Part shown: positions 51,423-60,790 of the stretch, piece by piece
Position numbering within the stretch: the stretch's first letter is position 1
Layout: every line of letters begins with the position of its first letter
NCBI RefSeq assembly: GCF_023023025.1
Contig: NZ_CP095481.1
Span: 186,001 to 250,000, forward strand
Reading direction: 5' to 3'
DNA from: Amycolatopsis sp. WQ 127309
GTDB lineage: Bacteria > Actinomycetota > Actinomycetes > Mycobacteriales > Pseudonocardiaceae
Length of the DNA: 64,000 nt
Translations under genes and position numbers: made by a program
Notes under the pieces: generated by a model
What the model was told of the DNA's origin: nothing
Databases searched by the model: none
The model's input: the letters and a program-made list of their open reading frames with translations, nothing else

Positions 51423-52672
51423 CCGCTTTCTGGATCGTCCTCGCGATCGTCGTCGCTCTCCTCGCCGGCTGGGCCGGCCGCAAGGCCGCACGGTGGCTGA
51501 GACTTCCTTCGGTGATCGGCGAAATCTGCGTCGGCCTCGTCCTCGGCCCGGCGGTGATCGCGCTGACCGGGTGGCGCGGGAGCGGCACCCCGATGGACGG
51601 GATCCGCACCGTGCTCACGCTGGCGGGCAAGGGCGCGGTCATCCTCTACCTCACCTGCCTGGTGCAGGACTTGCGCGCCTCGTTGAGCTCGAAGCACCGG
51701 GCCGAGACGGCGCGGGTGACGACGGCCTCGGTGCTGGTCTCGTTCGCCACCGGGATCGCGCTGGCGGGGATCGTGGTCCTCGACGGCTCGCCGGCGCTGC
51801 GCGGGACCGCCCCCTCCGGCGCCTTCACGCTCTACCTGGCGATCGCGATGGGCGTGACCGCGGTACCGGTGCTGGCCCGGATCATCACCGAACGCGGGAT
51901 GACCGGCACCAAGGTCGGCAGCCTGTCCCTCACGGCCGCGATCGTCACCGACGCCCTCGCCTGGCTCCTGCTCGCCGTGGCCCTCGGGCTGAACAGCGGC
52001 CGGCCCGGCGGTTTCCTCGTCGCCGCGGCGACCGCCGCCGGCGGCGCGGTCCTGGCCTGGGGCGGCAGGTCCGCCACCGCGCGGTGGTCGTCGTGGAGTG
52101 GCCGGCACCCGCGGCTCGCGACGGCGTCGGTGATCGTGGCCGCTCTCGCCGTCGGGTTCACTTCCGAGCACCTGGGGCTGACCGTCATCTTCGGCGCCAC
52201 CCTCGTCGGACTGGCACTGCCTCCACGCGGGGCGTCGGCGTGGGACGGCGCGATCGAGTCGACCACGAAGCTCGCGAAACCGTTGCTGCCCCTGTTCTTC
52301 ATCAGCACCGGTCTGACCGTTTTCGCCACCGGGATCGGGACGGTGCCCTGGGGGATCACGGCCGCCGCGGTGGGATTGGGCGTGCTGGGCAAGTTCGGCG
52401 GCGGGTACCTCGGCGGCCGGGCCGGCGGGCAGTCACGGTCCGACTCCGCGCGGATCGGGGCCATGATGAACACCAGGGGCCTCACGGAGATGATCATCCT
52501 GCAGGCCGGTCACCAGGCGGGCATCCTCACCACGGGCCTGTTCCTGGCGCTGCTGCTGATGGCACTGGCCACCACCGCGCTGACCGGGCCACTGCTGGCA
52601 CTGCTGGATCGCACGGAGGTCCGCCGGCCGCGGATCGCCGGCGAACTCCACAAGGCCGGTCAGGGTGACTGA
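51419..52672 (+). CDS. CPA2-family cation/proton antiporter
   Basis: A 417-residue, roughly 12-helix monovalent cation:H+ antiporter. The first helices contain LRLPSVIGEICVGLVLGP, the family hallmark, followed by ALYLAIAMG-type and TDALAWLLLA segments, the latter holding the conserved Asp in the transport core. The ATG overlaps the MFS stop (ATGA), and the gene ends 13 bases into the convergent WXG-like gene. Antiporters of this kind recur in enediyne and polyketide clusters, where they may support export or self-resistance; here the role is inferred from the operon. Confidence 0.87.
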   Translation: MTAFWIVLAIVVALLAGWAGRKAARWLRLPSVIGEICVGLVLGPAVIALTGWRGSGTPMDGIRTVLTLAGKGAVILYLTCLVQDLRASLSSKHRAETARVTTASVLVSFATGIALAGIVVLDGSPALRGTAPSGAFTLYLAIAMGVTAVPVLARIITERGMTGTKVGSLSLTAAIVTDALAWLLLAVALGLNSGRPGGFLVAAATAAGGAVLAWGGRSATARWSSWSGRHPRLATASVIVAALAVGFTSEHLGLTVIFGATLVGLALPPRGASAWDGAIESTTKLAKPLLPLFFISTGLTVFATGIGTVPWGITAAAVGLGVLGKFGGGYLGGRAGGQSRSDSARIGAMMNTRGLTEMIILQAGHQAGILTTGLFLALLLMALATTALTGPLLALLDRTEVRRPRIAGELHKAGQGD

Positions 52673-53790
52673 CCGTCGCCGGCCTGCTCGTCCGACTCCG
52701 CCCAGGCGGCTTCCGCCTGCTCGCGGATGTCGGTCAGCTGGCGGCCGAGCGTGATGGCCGCCTTGTCCGCGAGACCGACGTAGTTCAGGCTGCTCTTGGC
52801 GTCGCTCATGGTCTTGGCGATCCGGAAGTACTCCGGGTGGTGTTCCCGGAGCCAGTTCTCGACGAACCTCGACTTCGTCCGCGCGTCGGCGAAACCGTGG
52901 CCGTTGAGCCAGCGCTCATGGGTCTTCAGCACCGGCACCTCGAACTTGCGCAACGGCGAGACGACCGGGGGCACCGCCGGGACCGGCACGCTGTCGTAGT
53001 GCTGGTACTCCTGGAGCCAATCGCGGTAGACCACAGCGTCGTCGCGACGCGCGCCGGACGCGGTCAGCCTCTCCAAGCGGTGGGCCGCGCGCTCGCTCAG
53101 GCCGCGGGCCTTGGTGACCTTCGACAGCATCCGGACCGTCGCCGTGACCGCGCACGCGATGCAGCGGATGGTCCCGACGACGATCGACGCGCCGAACGTC
53201 AGGGACGCCGTGGCCAGCGCGACGACCATGATCGCCAGGATCTCGCCGATCACCGAGGCGATGATGTCGCGGATGAGGGCGCGCAGCGCGGCGATGACCG
53301 CCATCGTCGTCTCGACCACGTACCCGGCCGTGTCGAGCGCTTCACCGGATTTGCCCATGCGGTCGAGCAGGCTGTCCGTGGTGTGGGTGAAGGATTCCGC
53401 CGCTTCCCCCTGCCACTCGTCGGTGACCCGCCGGGTTCGGGCGGTCAGGTCGGCCGCGGCGTTGCGCACGTTCTCGGCCTGCTTGTGCAGTTGTTCGGCC
53501 ATCAGCCGGATTTCGGGTGGGTTGCCGGCGAGCATGTCCAACGGAATCCGCAGGAAGTGGACGTGCTCGATCAGCCAGCCCACGCCCGCGGCGAACAGCT
53601 TGCCCAGCGGATCGAGCGCCACCGACGCGACGTCCAGGACGAGCGTGCCCGCGGCGATGCCGATCTGGGCGGCGACCACCGTCCGGTCGTGGTCCTGCTC
53701 GTTCCGGATGCTGCTCGCGAGGAAGTTGCCGGTGTCGATGATCCCGGCGCCCGTCGCCCAGTTGGACTCATCGAGGTCAAGCTGGCTCAT
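52660..53790 (-). CDS. WXG100-like protein with membrane segments
   Basis: A 376-residue protein whose region around residues 95-165 has the ESAT-6-like helical hairpin with a central W-x-G (TDEWQGEAAESF). Hydrophobic segments follow at about 170-215. The C-terminal ~150 residues are charged and helical, without a recognised toxin motif. ATG 53790 lies inside the end of dctA (14-base overlap), so the two are co-transcribed. It is a probable T7SS substrate or chaperone-like component. Confidence 0.7.
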   Translation of the reverse strand: MSQLDLDESNWATGAGIIDTGNFLASSIRNEQDHDRTVVAAQIGIAAGTLVLDVASVALDPLGKLFAAGVGWLIEHVHFLRIPLDMLAGNPPEIRLMAEQLHKQAENVRNAAADLTARTRRVTDEWQGEAAESFTHTTDSLLDRMGKSGEALDTAGYVVETTMAVIAALRALIRDIIASVIGEILAIMVVALATASLTFGASIVVGTIRCIACAVTATVRMLSKVTKARGLSERAAHRLERLTASGARRDDAVVYRDWLQEYQHYDSVPVPAVPPVVSPLRKFEVPVLKTHERWLNGHGFADARTKSRFVENWLREHHPEYFRIAKTMSDAKSSLNYVGLADKAAITLGRQLTDIREQAEAAWAESDEQAGDGQSP

Positions 53791-55087
53791 GCGCGTATTC
53801 CTCGAAGGGTTCTTGCCCGGCGAAGACCCGCTCTGCCTTCTCCCGGTCGAACTCCTTGGTCCAGTTTCCGATGAGGACGGTCGCGACGGCGTTGCCGGCG
53901 AAGTTCGTCAGCGCGCGGGCCTCCGACATGAACCGGTCGATGCCGAGGATGAACCCGACGCCGTTGACCAGCTCCGGCCGGTGCGACTGCAGACCGGAAG
54001 CCAGCGTCGCGATCCCGGATCCACTGACCCCCGCCGCACCCTTCGCGGCGAGAATCATGAACGCCAGCAAACCGATCTGCGAACCGAGTGACAAGGGTTC
54101 GTCCTGCGCCGACGCGATGAACAGCGTCGCCATGGTCAGGTAGATCGCCGTGCCGTCCAGGTTGAACGAATAGCCCGTGGGCACCGTGATGCCGACGACG
54201 GACTTGCCAACGCCCAGGTGTTCCATCTTCGCGATCAGCCGCGGCAGCGCCGACTCCGAGGACGACGTCGAGAGGATCAGCAGGAACTCGCGGCCGAGGT
54301 AGCGCAGCAGGTTCCAGATGAACACCCGGGCGCCGAGCCACAGCACGATCCCGAGGATCACGAACACGAAGATCAGGCAGGTGGCGTAGAAGCCGATCAT
54401 GATCACGGCGAGGCTCTTCAGCGCGGCCCAGCCGGTCGCGCCGACCACCGCGGCGATGGCGCCGAACGCGCCGATCGGGGCGGCCCACATGATCATGGAC
54501 AGGACGCGGAAGACCAGACGCTGGATGTGCTCGATGCCGCGCAGGATCGGGGCGCCCTTGGGGCCCAGCTTCTGCAGCGCGAACCCGACGAACAGCGCGA
54601 CCAGCAGCGCCTGCAGGACTTCGCCGTCGGTGAAGGCGGAGACGAAGGTCTTGGGGATGATGCCGAGCAGGAAGTCGACCGGGCCTTCGGCGCCGGTGGC
54701 GGACTTCTGGACGCTCTTCACGTCGGCGGGGTTGAGGTGCAGGCCGGTGCCCGGGTGCAGGATGTTGCCGACGACCAGGCCGATCGCCAGGGCGAAGGTC
54801 GACATGATGATGAAGTAGAACAGCGCCATCAGTCCGACTTTGCCGACCTTGGCCGCTTTCGCGACGGAGCCGACGCCGATGACGATGGTGCAGAAGATGA
54901 TCGGCGTGATCATCATCTTGATCAGGTTGACGAAGCCGTCACCGAGGGGCTTGAGGCCCTTGGCGAAGCCGGGGAAGAGGAAACCCACCAGGATCCCGAG
55001 GGCCACCGCGACGATCACGGCCAGGTACAGGTAGTGGGTCTTGTCCCGCTTGCGCGGGGTCTCCTCGGTTGTCGGTGGGGTCGGCAC
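53777..55087 (-). CDS. dctA: C4-dicarboxylate/proton symporter
   Basis: A DAACS-family uptake transporter for succinate, fumarate and malate. The two re-entrant hairpins and signature sequences are clear: LLILSTSSSESALPRL, then TGYSFNLDGTAIYLTMATLF and the AAKGAAGVSGSGI segment. The 436-residue length is normal. GTG 55087 is chosen because GGAGG lies 7 bases upstream and the protein begins as expected; the frame is open further. No two-component regulator (DctB/DctD or DcuSR) is visible. Its position inside a secretion locus is unusual. Confidence 0.93.
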   Translation of the reverse strand: MPTPPTTEETPRKRDKTHYLYLAVIVAVALGILVGFLFPGFAKGLKPLGDGFVNLIKMMITPIIFCTIVIGVGSVAKAAKVGKVGLMALFYFIIMSTFALAIGLVVGNILHPGTGLHLNPADVKSVQKSATGAEGPVDFLLGIIPKTFVSAFTDGEVLQALLVALFVGFALQKLGPKGAPILRGIEHIQRLVFRVLSMIMWAAPIGAFGAIAAVVGATGWAALKSLAVIMIGFYATCLIFVFVILGIVLWLGARVFIWNLLRYLGREFLLILSTSSSESALPRLIAKMEHLGVGKSVVGITVPTGYSFNLDGTAIYLTMATLFIASAQDEPLSLGSQIGLLAFMILAAKGAAGVSGSGIATLASGLQSHRPELVNGVGFILGIDRFMSEARALTNFAGNAVATVLIGNWTKEFDREKAERVFAGQEPFEEYAHEPA

Positions 55088-55155
55088 CGTTGCCTCCAGC
55101 TCAGGGGTGGTTCGGGGAGTAGCGGCGACGGATCGGTCTCCGCGGCGGAAAGCCG

Positions 55156-55908
55156 TCAGGCCGTGGCGCCCCGCCGGTCGTCCGGTTCCTTGCCGCTCAC
55201 CGGTGGTTCCAGGTCGTACGCCGGCGAATCCGGCGAGCCGTCCCAGAGCGCGGCCTCGTCCAGCGGCTCCTCCTCTTCTTCCTCCTGGTCCGGTGCCGGT
55301 TCCCAGGTGGCCGTCTTGAACTCGGCGGCCGACGAGAAGCTCTGGTGGATCGCGGCCAGCTCGTCTTCGGTCAGCTCGGCCGTCAGCCGGAGGAAGTCGC
55401 CGGTCAGCCGGACCGAGGCCGGGCCACCCGGGTTGAACAGCACGTCGAGGTCGGTGCCGATCAGCTCGACCAGGCCGGCGAGGTCGGTCCGGTGCCATTC
55501 CGGCGACATGAGCCGGGCCCGGTGCGGTTCGCCGGTCGTCACCACGGCGCACAGGAGGTTGTCCGGCGACTTCGTCACCAGCGGCCTGCCGTCGCCGTTC
55601 ATCGCCACGTCGAGCAGGGTGCCGGACAGCATCGCCTGCAGCTGCTCGGTGCCGGCTTCGCCGCGGACCATGAGCCGCAGCACCGCGTCCAGCGGGTCCG
55701 ACGGCGAGTTCTCGTCGGACGGAACGTAGTCGGGATTCCCGCGGAACTTGCCGACTTGGCCGTCGTCTTCCACCGGCCACAGCCCGACGACGGCCTCGAG
55801 CGGCGGTTCTTCGTCCTCCGCCGAGGGTTCCCAGGACGGGTCCAGCAGGAGCAGCCAGTTTTCCTCCGGGGCCTCGACGTCCACGATCTCTTCGGTTTCC
55901 GTGCTCAT
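55156..55908 (-). CDS. Type VII secretion system-associated protein (SseB-like)
   Basis: A 250-residue acidic soluble protein. It opens with a family-typical WLLLLDPSWEP, has a central domain with GDGRPLVTKSPDNL, and ends in a long Glu/Asp-rich tail (about residues 210-250). Such proteins accompany PPE/WXG genes in actinobacterial ESX loci; their function is not established. The start overlaps the PPE-like gene's stop by one base, so translation is coupled. Confidence 0.7.
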   Translation of the reverse strand: MSTETEEIVDVEAPEENWLLLLDPSWEPSAEDEEPPLEAVVGLWPVEDDGQVGKFRGNPDYVPSDENSPSDPLDAVLRLMVRGEAGTEQLQAMLSGTLLDVAMNGDGRPLVTKSPDNLLCAVVTTGEPHRARLMSPEWHRTDLAGLVELIGTDLDVLFNPGGPASVRLTGDFLRLTAELTEDELAAIHQSFSSAAEFKTATWEPAPDQEEEEEEPLDEAALWDGSPDSPAYDLEPPVSGKEPDDRRGATA

Positions 55909-57557
55909 CAGCTCTCCTTCCTTCGCTCATCGGACCTGGCCAGTGCCGCCCAGGCCGGCACTTCGTCGTCGAAGCCGGGATCGGCCCGCTCCGCGGGCAG
56001 CACGTCTTCGGTGCGCGGCCGCCGGCCCACCACGGCGGAACCCTGACCTGAGTCCCAGACATCACGACCGGGACCGAACGGCGTGTCCGGCTGCCGTGGG
56101 CCCGGCGTCGGCTGGTTCATCCCGCCCATGCCGCCCATGCCCGCGCCCCCCAGGCCCGCCGGTGGCGCGGCGCCGGAACCGGCCGGGCCGCCGGCCGGCT
56201 GCTGGCCCCCGGCCGGCGCGGAAGCCGGGGCCGGGCGGGACGTCGTGTCGAGCGGGCTCACGGGTGGCACCGCCGTGTGGGCGGTGCCGCCGGTCGCCGG
56301 CGCTGTGCTGGACAGCGGCACAGCCGCCGTGACCGACGGCGAACTGCTCGCGGCGGCCGCGGGAACGCTCACGAAGGCGGCACCCGCCGCACCGCCACCG
56401 ATCACCGGTAGCGCCGCGGTGGCCACCGTCGCCGGCGCACCGGCGGCCGACGTCGCGGCACCTGACGTGGTCGCCGCGCCGGTCGTCGCCGTGGTCGCCA
56501 CGGCGTCGGCTGTCGCGGTCGTGGGTACCGCAGCCACGGCCGGAGCCGGCTCCGCCACCGTGGCCGGCTGCGAAACGCTCACGGTCTCGAACCCCTGCGA
56601 CACCGTCGACGCCGAGCCGGCGGCTTCGGGAGCCGCAGCTTCGGCGGCCTGGGTGCCGACGAGCGACCGCGAGTCCCTGGTCCGTTTCCGGTCCTTCGCC
56701 GGCCTCCCCAGCATGCCGAAGCCCGCGAAGCCTTCTTCACCCCCGGCCGCCGTGGCGTCCAGGGCCGACGGTACGGCTTGGGGCGCCGCTCGCGCCGTGC
56801 CTCGGCCCAGGACCGCGGGGACGCCCCGGAACAGCGCACCGTTCGGGGTGCCCGCCGCCCCCGGACCGCCGCCGAACGCGGCAGCCGTGCTCCCCCGGCC
56901 ACCGAGGACGCCGTCCGGCGAGCCGGGCCCTCCGGTATCCACAGTGGACTGCGTCGACGAGGCCGCGAACCCGGCGCCGGTCCGCATCGGATGCCCGGCA
57001 GGCATCCCGGGAGTGGTGGACTGGTCCGCCGCCGTACTCACCGGCCCGGCCGTGCCGACGGACGCGCCGGCCGCCGCGCCCGGTAACGCCCGGACCGACT
57101 CCGGCAGGGACGGCATGCTGCCGCCGAGTTCCTGGTACGCGGTCATCAGGTCGCGGATGACCTGCAAAGCGGGCTGGTTGTCCTGGTCGTGGTCCGGTTG
57201 CGCCCGAAGGTCGCGGAAGCGCTGCTGCGCGGCGGCGAGGGCGTCGCCGGCCCGGTGCAGCAACGCGCCGTAGCCCGGGCTCTCCATCGACTGCAGGGTC
57301 TGCTCGATGCTGCCGTTCAGCTTGCCGGAGACCTCGTCGAAGGCGTCGGCGATCTCGCCCTCCCACAGTTCGCCGAGGCGCCGGGACTCCCGCTGCAACC
57401 CGGCTTGCACGTCCAGCATGCGCGACAGCGCGGTGTCGAAGGCCGGCGCGCGGTCGTGGAACACGTCCGGGCTCACCTCCTCGACCAGCTGGGCGAGCTG
57501 GTCGAAGGTGAGGCCGGCGAGTGCGGGGTCGTCGATCGCCGGTGCGGGTTCGGTCAT
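55908..57557 (-). CDS. PPE-like / WXG-domain T7SS substrate with Ala/Pro-rich tail
   Basis: A 549-residue protein. Residues about 1-140 are helical with a WxG turn (LWEGEIADAF), as in PPE-type ESX substrates. Residues about 150-460 are low-complexity Ala/Thr/Val/Pro. A Gly-Met run (GMGGMGGM) at about 465-475 precedes a charged tail with EVPAWAALARSDERR that may be the secretion signal. The next gene upstream ends 3 bases before its start and carries a similar Gly-Met/charged tail, suggesting partner substrates. Confidence 0.8.
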   Translation of the reverse strand: MTEPAPAIDDPALAGLTFDQLAQLVEEVSPDVFHDRAPAFDTALSRMLDVQAGLQRESRRLGELWEGEIADAFDEVSGKLNGSIEQTLQSMESPGYGALLHRAGDALAAAQQRFRDLRAQPDHDQDNQPALQVIRDLMTAYQELGGSMPSLPESVRALPGAAAGASVGTAGPVSTAADQSTTPGMPAGHPMRTGAGFAASSTQSTVDTGGPGSPDGVLGGRGSTAAAFGGGPGAAGTPNGALFRGVPAVLGRGTARAAPQAVPSALDATAAGGEEGFAGFGMLGRPAKDRKRTRDSRSLVGTQAAEAAAPEAAGSASTVSQGFETVSVSQPATVAEPAPAVAAVPTTATADAVATTATTGAATTSGAATSAAGAPATVATAALPVIGGGAAGAAFVSVPAAAASSSPSVTAAVPLSSTAPATGGTAHTAVPPVSPLDTTSRPAPASAPAGGQQPAGGPAGSGAAPPAGLGGAGMGGMGGMNQPTPGPRQPDTPFGPGRDVWDSGQGSAVVGRRPRTEDVLPAERADPGFDDEVPAWAALARSDERRKES

Positions 57558-57560
57558 GGG

Positions 57561-59855
57561 TCAGTCCCGGCCCAGCACGGAGTGGTGCGGCGGGCCGTCG
57601 TGGTCCTGATCGCCCCAGGCGCCCTGCTCGGCCTGCAGCCAGATCTGCGGCTCCCGTTCCTTGTTCTCCCCTTGGGCACCACCCATGCCGCCCATGCCGC
57701 CGCCCATGCCGCCCATCGGCATGCCGCCGGCCTGCTGGGCGAGCGCGTTCGCGTCGGGCACGCCGGACGCCGGGGTGGCCGTAGCCGCGGCGACCGGGGC
57801 CGGCACGCCGCCCTGCCCCGGCTGGGTGTCGAACTGGCCCAGCGGTACCTCGGACGCCGCCGGGGTGAGGGAGCCGCCCCCGCCGGTGGTGACGCTCCCG
57901 CCGCCCGAGCTCCCGCTGCCGGGGTCGAACGACGCTCCCGAGCTGTCCAGGCCCGCCGAGCCCGCGGCCGCCGCACCGGCGTCCGCGCTCTGGTCTCCGG
58001 CGCCGAGGAACTGCTGCAGGGAGTCCCCGCTGCCGAGCCCGTCGATGGCGTTGTCCACGGCCGTCTTGGCATCGGCCAGGGCCTGGGTCTCCGCCGGGGA
58101 GTCACCGGGCTGACCGAGCGCGTCGATGGCCTGGTCGGCGGCGGCCTTGGCGTCGTCCAGCGCGTGCTGCCGCGGGGTGTCGGCACCCGAGTTGATCGCG
58201 TCCATCGCCGCTTGCTTCGCGTCCTCGAGGCTCTGTTTCGCGGCCGGGTCGTCGGTCTGACCGGCCAGGTCGTCGATCGCCTTGCCGGCCGCGTCGCCGA
58301 GCTGCTGCGGATCGGTCACGCCGTCGGCCGCGGCGTCGTCGATCGCTTTCTGCGCGGCTTGCTTGGCCTGGTCGAGCGCCTGCTGCTGAGCGGGGGAATC
58401 GGACGGCTTCGCGACGCCGTCGATCGCCTGACCCGCGGCGTCCTTCGCCGCCGCGGCCGGGTCGCCGGACGCCTCACCGTCCGGGCCGCTCGACTCGGTG
58501 GCCGGCTGGCCGGTGGAAAGGCCGTCGATCGCGTCGTCCGCGGCCTGCTTCGCGTCGTCGAGAGCTTTCTTGCGCTTGGCGTCGTCGCCGGAACCCGAGC
58601 CGGAGCCCGACCCGCCACCACTCGTCGTGGGCACCCCGCCACCGGCTCCACTGCCGTCACTGCCCGTACCGCTACCGTCGGCGCCCGTCCCGCTGCCATC
58701 GGAGCCACTGCCGCCGGAGCCGCTGCCGTCGCTGCCCGTGCCACTGCCGTCCGAACCGGACAGATCGTCGATCGCGTCGTTCGCGGCCTGCTTGGCGTCG
58801 TCCAGGGCCTGCTGGTCGTCTTGACCGGAGTCCGCGGCACCGGAATCGGTGCCCTCGCTGCCGGACTGGGGATCCGCGCTCCCGGAAGCCGGGTCGGTGC
58901 TGCCGGAGGCTGGGTCGGTGCTACCGGAAGCCGGGTCCGCGGCCGTATCGGAGGCGGGGTCTGCCGTCCCGTCGCCGGCGGCTGCGTCGAGGTCGGCCGC
59001 CGCATCGTCGGCGGTCTGCTTTGCCTGGCCCGCCTCCTCGTCGGTGCGCGGGACATCCCCGGCACCGGCCGTCGCCGGCTCGCCGGGGATCGCCGGTGTG
59101 TACTCGTCGCCCGGCAACCGGTCGGACCCGGCGTACGACGAAGTGGAGGTGACGCCGGTGCCGGGCTGGGCGTGCCCGTCGATGATGTGGATCGGGGCCA
59201 GGTCGTGACCGCGGTTCTGGATCTGCCCGGAGAGCGCGTTGAGAGCACCCTGGAGCTCCTTGAGCAGTTCCGCCTCGGAGTCCTTGTTCAGCTTGTCCAA
59301 GGCCTTCTGGTAGTCGGTCGCGGCGGCGTCTGCGGCCTGAGTGGTCGTAGCGGCGTCGGCTTGGGCCTTGCCCGCGTCCCACAGCTTTTGGTTGGCGTCC
59401 TGCCACTTCTTGTCCGCCGCGTCGAAGATGTCCCACCAGCCGGCCGCGAACGCCTGGATGGCGTGCCCGACGTTGCCGATCGCCGTCGGGTACTTCCCGT
59501 TCAGGGAGTCGTAGAGTTCCTCGCTCTGCTTGAGCACACCCGTCGCGTAGTCCTGGAACGCGTCGCCCGCTTCGCCGCTCAGTGAGTCCCGCAGCGCTTT
59601 GACCTCAGTCGCCATGGCGTCGTTGGCCTCGCCGATCCGCTTGACCGCGGCGTCGAGGTCACTTTGCAGGTCGTACCAGGCCTCGGCGACGCTCGAGTGG
59701 GACAGACCGGCCTTGGCCCCATCACTGTTGTAGACGAGGTCGTTCGTCGCTTTCTCGATGTCATCGAGGTTCTGGTACTGAGAAGCGTCAAAGCCGGGGG
59801 ACGATTCATCGTGCGCGCCGACGAGGAAGGAGCCGGAGCCGGACGGATCTGTCAT
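57561..59855 (-). CDS. Large WXG/LXG-like T7SS substrate with Ala-Asp helical repeats
   Basis: A 764-residue protein. Residues about 30-160 are a helical WXG/LXG-like domain (LRDSLSGEAGDAFQDYATGV). Residues about 340-620 contain six to eight helical units near ALDDAKQAANDAIDDL separated by Gly/Ser- or Pro-rich spacers. A Gly-Ser-rich region follows, then MGGMGGGMGGMGG and a tail with PQIWLQAEQGAWGDQ. The repeats recall FIVAR/DUF1542-like surface modules, only by pattern. The pair with the next PPE-like gene probably reaches the cell surface or medium. Confidence 0.8.
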   Translation of the reverse strand: MTDPSGSGSFLVGAHDESSPGFDASQYQNLDDIEKATNDLVYNSDGAKAGLSHSSVAEAWYDLQSDLDAAVKRIGEANDAMATEVKALRDSLSGEAGDAFQDYATGVLKQSEELYDSLNGKYPTAIGNVGHAIQAFAAGWWDIFDAADKKWQDANQKLWDAGKAQADAATTTQAADAAATDYQKALDKLNKDSEAELLKELQGALNALSGQIQNRGHDLAPIHIIDGHAQPGTGVTSTSSYAGSDRLPGDEYTPAIPGEPATAGAGDVPRTDEEAGQAKQTADDAAADLDAAAGDGTADPASDTAADPASGSTDPASGSTDPASGSADPQSGSEGTDSGAADSGQDDQQALDDAKQAANDAIDDLSGSDGSGTGSDGSGSGGSGSDGSGTGADGSGTGSDGSGAGGGVPTTSGGGSGSGSGSGDDAKRKKALDDAKQAADDAIDGLSTGQPATESSGPDGEASGDPAAAAKDAAGQAIDGVAKPSDSPAQQQALDQAKQAAQKAIDDAAADGVTDPQQLGDAAGKAIDDLAGQTDDPAAKQSLEDAKQAAMDAINSGADTPRQHALDDAKAAADQAIDALGQPGDSPAETQALADAKTAVDNAIDGLGSGDSLQQFLGAGDQSADAGAAAAGSAGLDSSGASFDPGSGSSGGGSVTTGGGGSLTPAASEVPLGQFDTQPGQGGVPAPVAAATATPASGVPDANALAQQAGGMPMGGMGGGMGGMGGAQGENKEREPQIWLQAEQGAWGDQDHDGPPHHSVLGRD

Positions 59856-59927
59856 GACAGGACTTCCTTAGCGAAACGGTGGCGGCTGACCAGTTCTGTT
59901 CAAGGCAGTCGCTGCTGTCCCAGCGGG

Positions 59928-60353
59928 TCAGGCCGGGGTGGCGGCGTCGTTGTAGCCGTCCCCGTCGTCCGGGGTGGCCGTGCCGGAGAAGTTGTGCTGG
60001 GTGGCTTCGGTGTTCTTGTCGAAGGCGGCGATCTCACCCGAGACCTTCGCGTCCAGCCCGGTGATGCTCTGTTTGATCTTCGCGGCGTTGTCGCCGTCGG
60101 TGTTCTGGAAGTTGTCCGCTATCGACACCAGCGTCGACTTCAGATCGTCCAAAGTGGTCTTCAGGTGTTCTCCATGGGCCACGACGCCGTTGCGGCGGTC
60201 GTCCACGATCCGCTCCAGCCACTGGGCCGTCGCGAACTTGCCCGCGTTCGGCCACTGCGGCTTCAGCGCGTCGAACGCGCTCATGTCGTCCATGATCTTG
60301 CCCAGGTTGTTCGCCGACGCCTTGATCGCGTCCGGGTTGAAGTTCGTCGACAC
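59928..60353 (-). CDS. WXG100-like small T7SS protein (141 aa)
   Basis: A helical, charged protein with heptad-like spacing (DDLKSTLVSIADNFQNTDGD) and a disordered acidic C-terminus ending in AATPA. The classical WxG is not obvious; a Trp in AQWLERIV lies nearby. ESX-locus context and length point to an ESAT-6-family component. Confidence 0.75.
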   Translation of the reverse strand: MSTNFNPDAIKASANNLGKIMDDMSAFDALKPQWPNAGKFATAQWLERIVDDRRNGVVAHGEHLKTTLDDLKSTLVSIADNFQNTDGDNAAKIKQSITGLDAKVSGEIAAFDKNTEATQHNFSGTATPDDGDGYNDAATPA

Positions 60354-60445
60354 GACAACTCCTCACATCGAAGAAAAGACACAGTAAGCAGGCCGGCGGT
60401 GGGGCACCGCCCGGCGGGCGGTGCCCCACCCGGCCCGCACCAACG

Positions 60446-60739
60446 TCAACCGTTCAGCTGAGCGGCGCCCTTCTGATCCTGGAGACGCATGTTCTCCGCG
60501 CCCTCCCCCAGCGACTTCTGCAGGTCCGTCAGAATCTGCTCGTGCGTGTGCAGGTCGTTGGTCAGCTGGTTGGCCTGCTCGTCGTAGGCACCCGCCGACG
60601 TGCCCGTCCAGCCCTGCAGGATGCCGTGGACGTCCGCCTTCATCTGGTCGGCCTGCGCGATGATGGATTCGGCCTTCGACTTCATGTTGTTGACACAAAG
60701 GTCGATGGTCGGATAGTCGTATGTGATCTCGTCAGACAT
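60446..60739 (-). CDS. ESAT-6-like WXG100 protein (97 aa)
   Basis: A classical WXG100 protein: helix, WTG turn (LQGWTGTSAGAYDEQ) and second helix, of standard length. ATG 60739 follows GGAGT; a GTG two codons upstream is an alternative. It would form a dimer exported through the ESX channel. Confidence 0.88.
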   Translation of the reverse strand: MSDEITYDYPTIDLCVNNMKSKAESIIAQADQMKADVHGILQGWTGTSAGAYDEQANQLTNDLHTHEQILTDLQKSLGEGAENMRLQDQKGAAQLNG

Positions 60740-60790
60740 TGCCACTCCGTTTCAAGAATTAATGGACCGCCGGTCAGCCGCGAGTAATCG

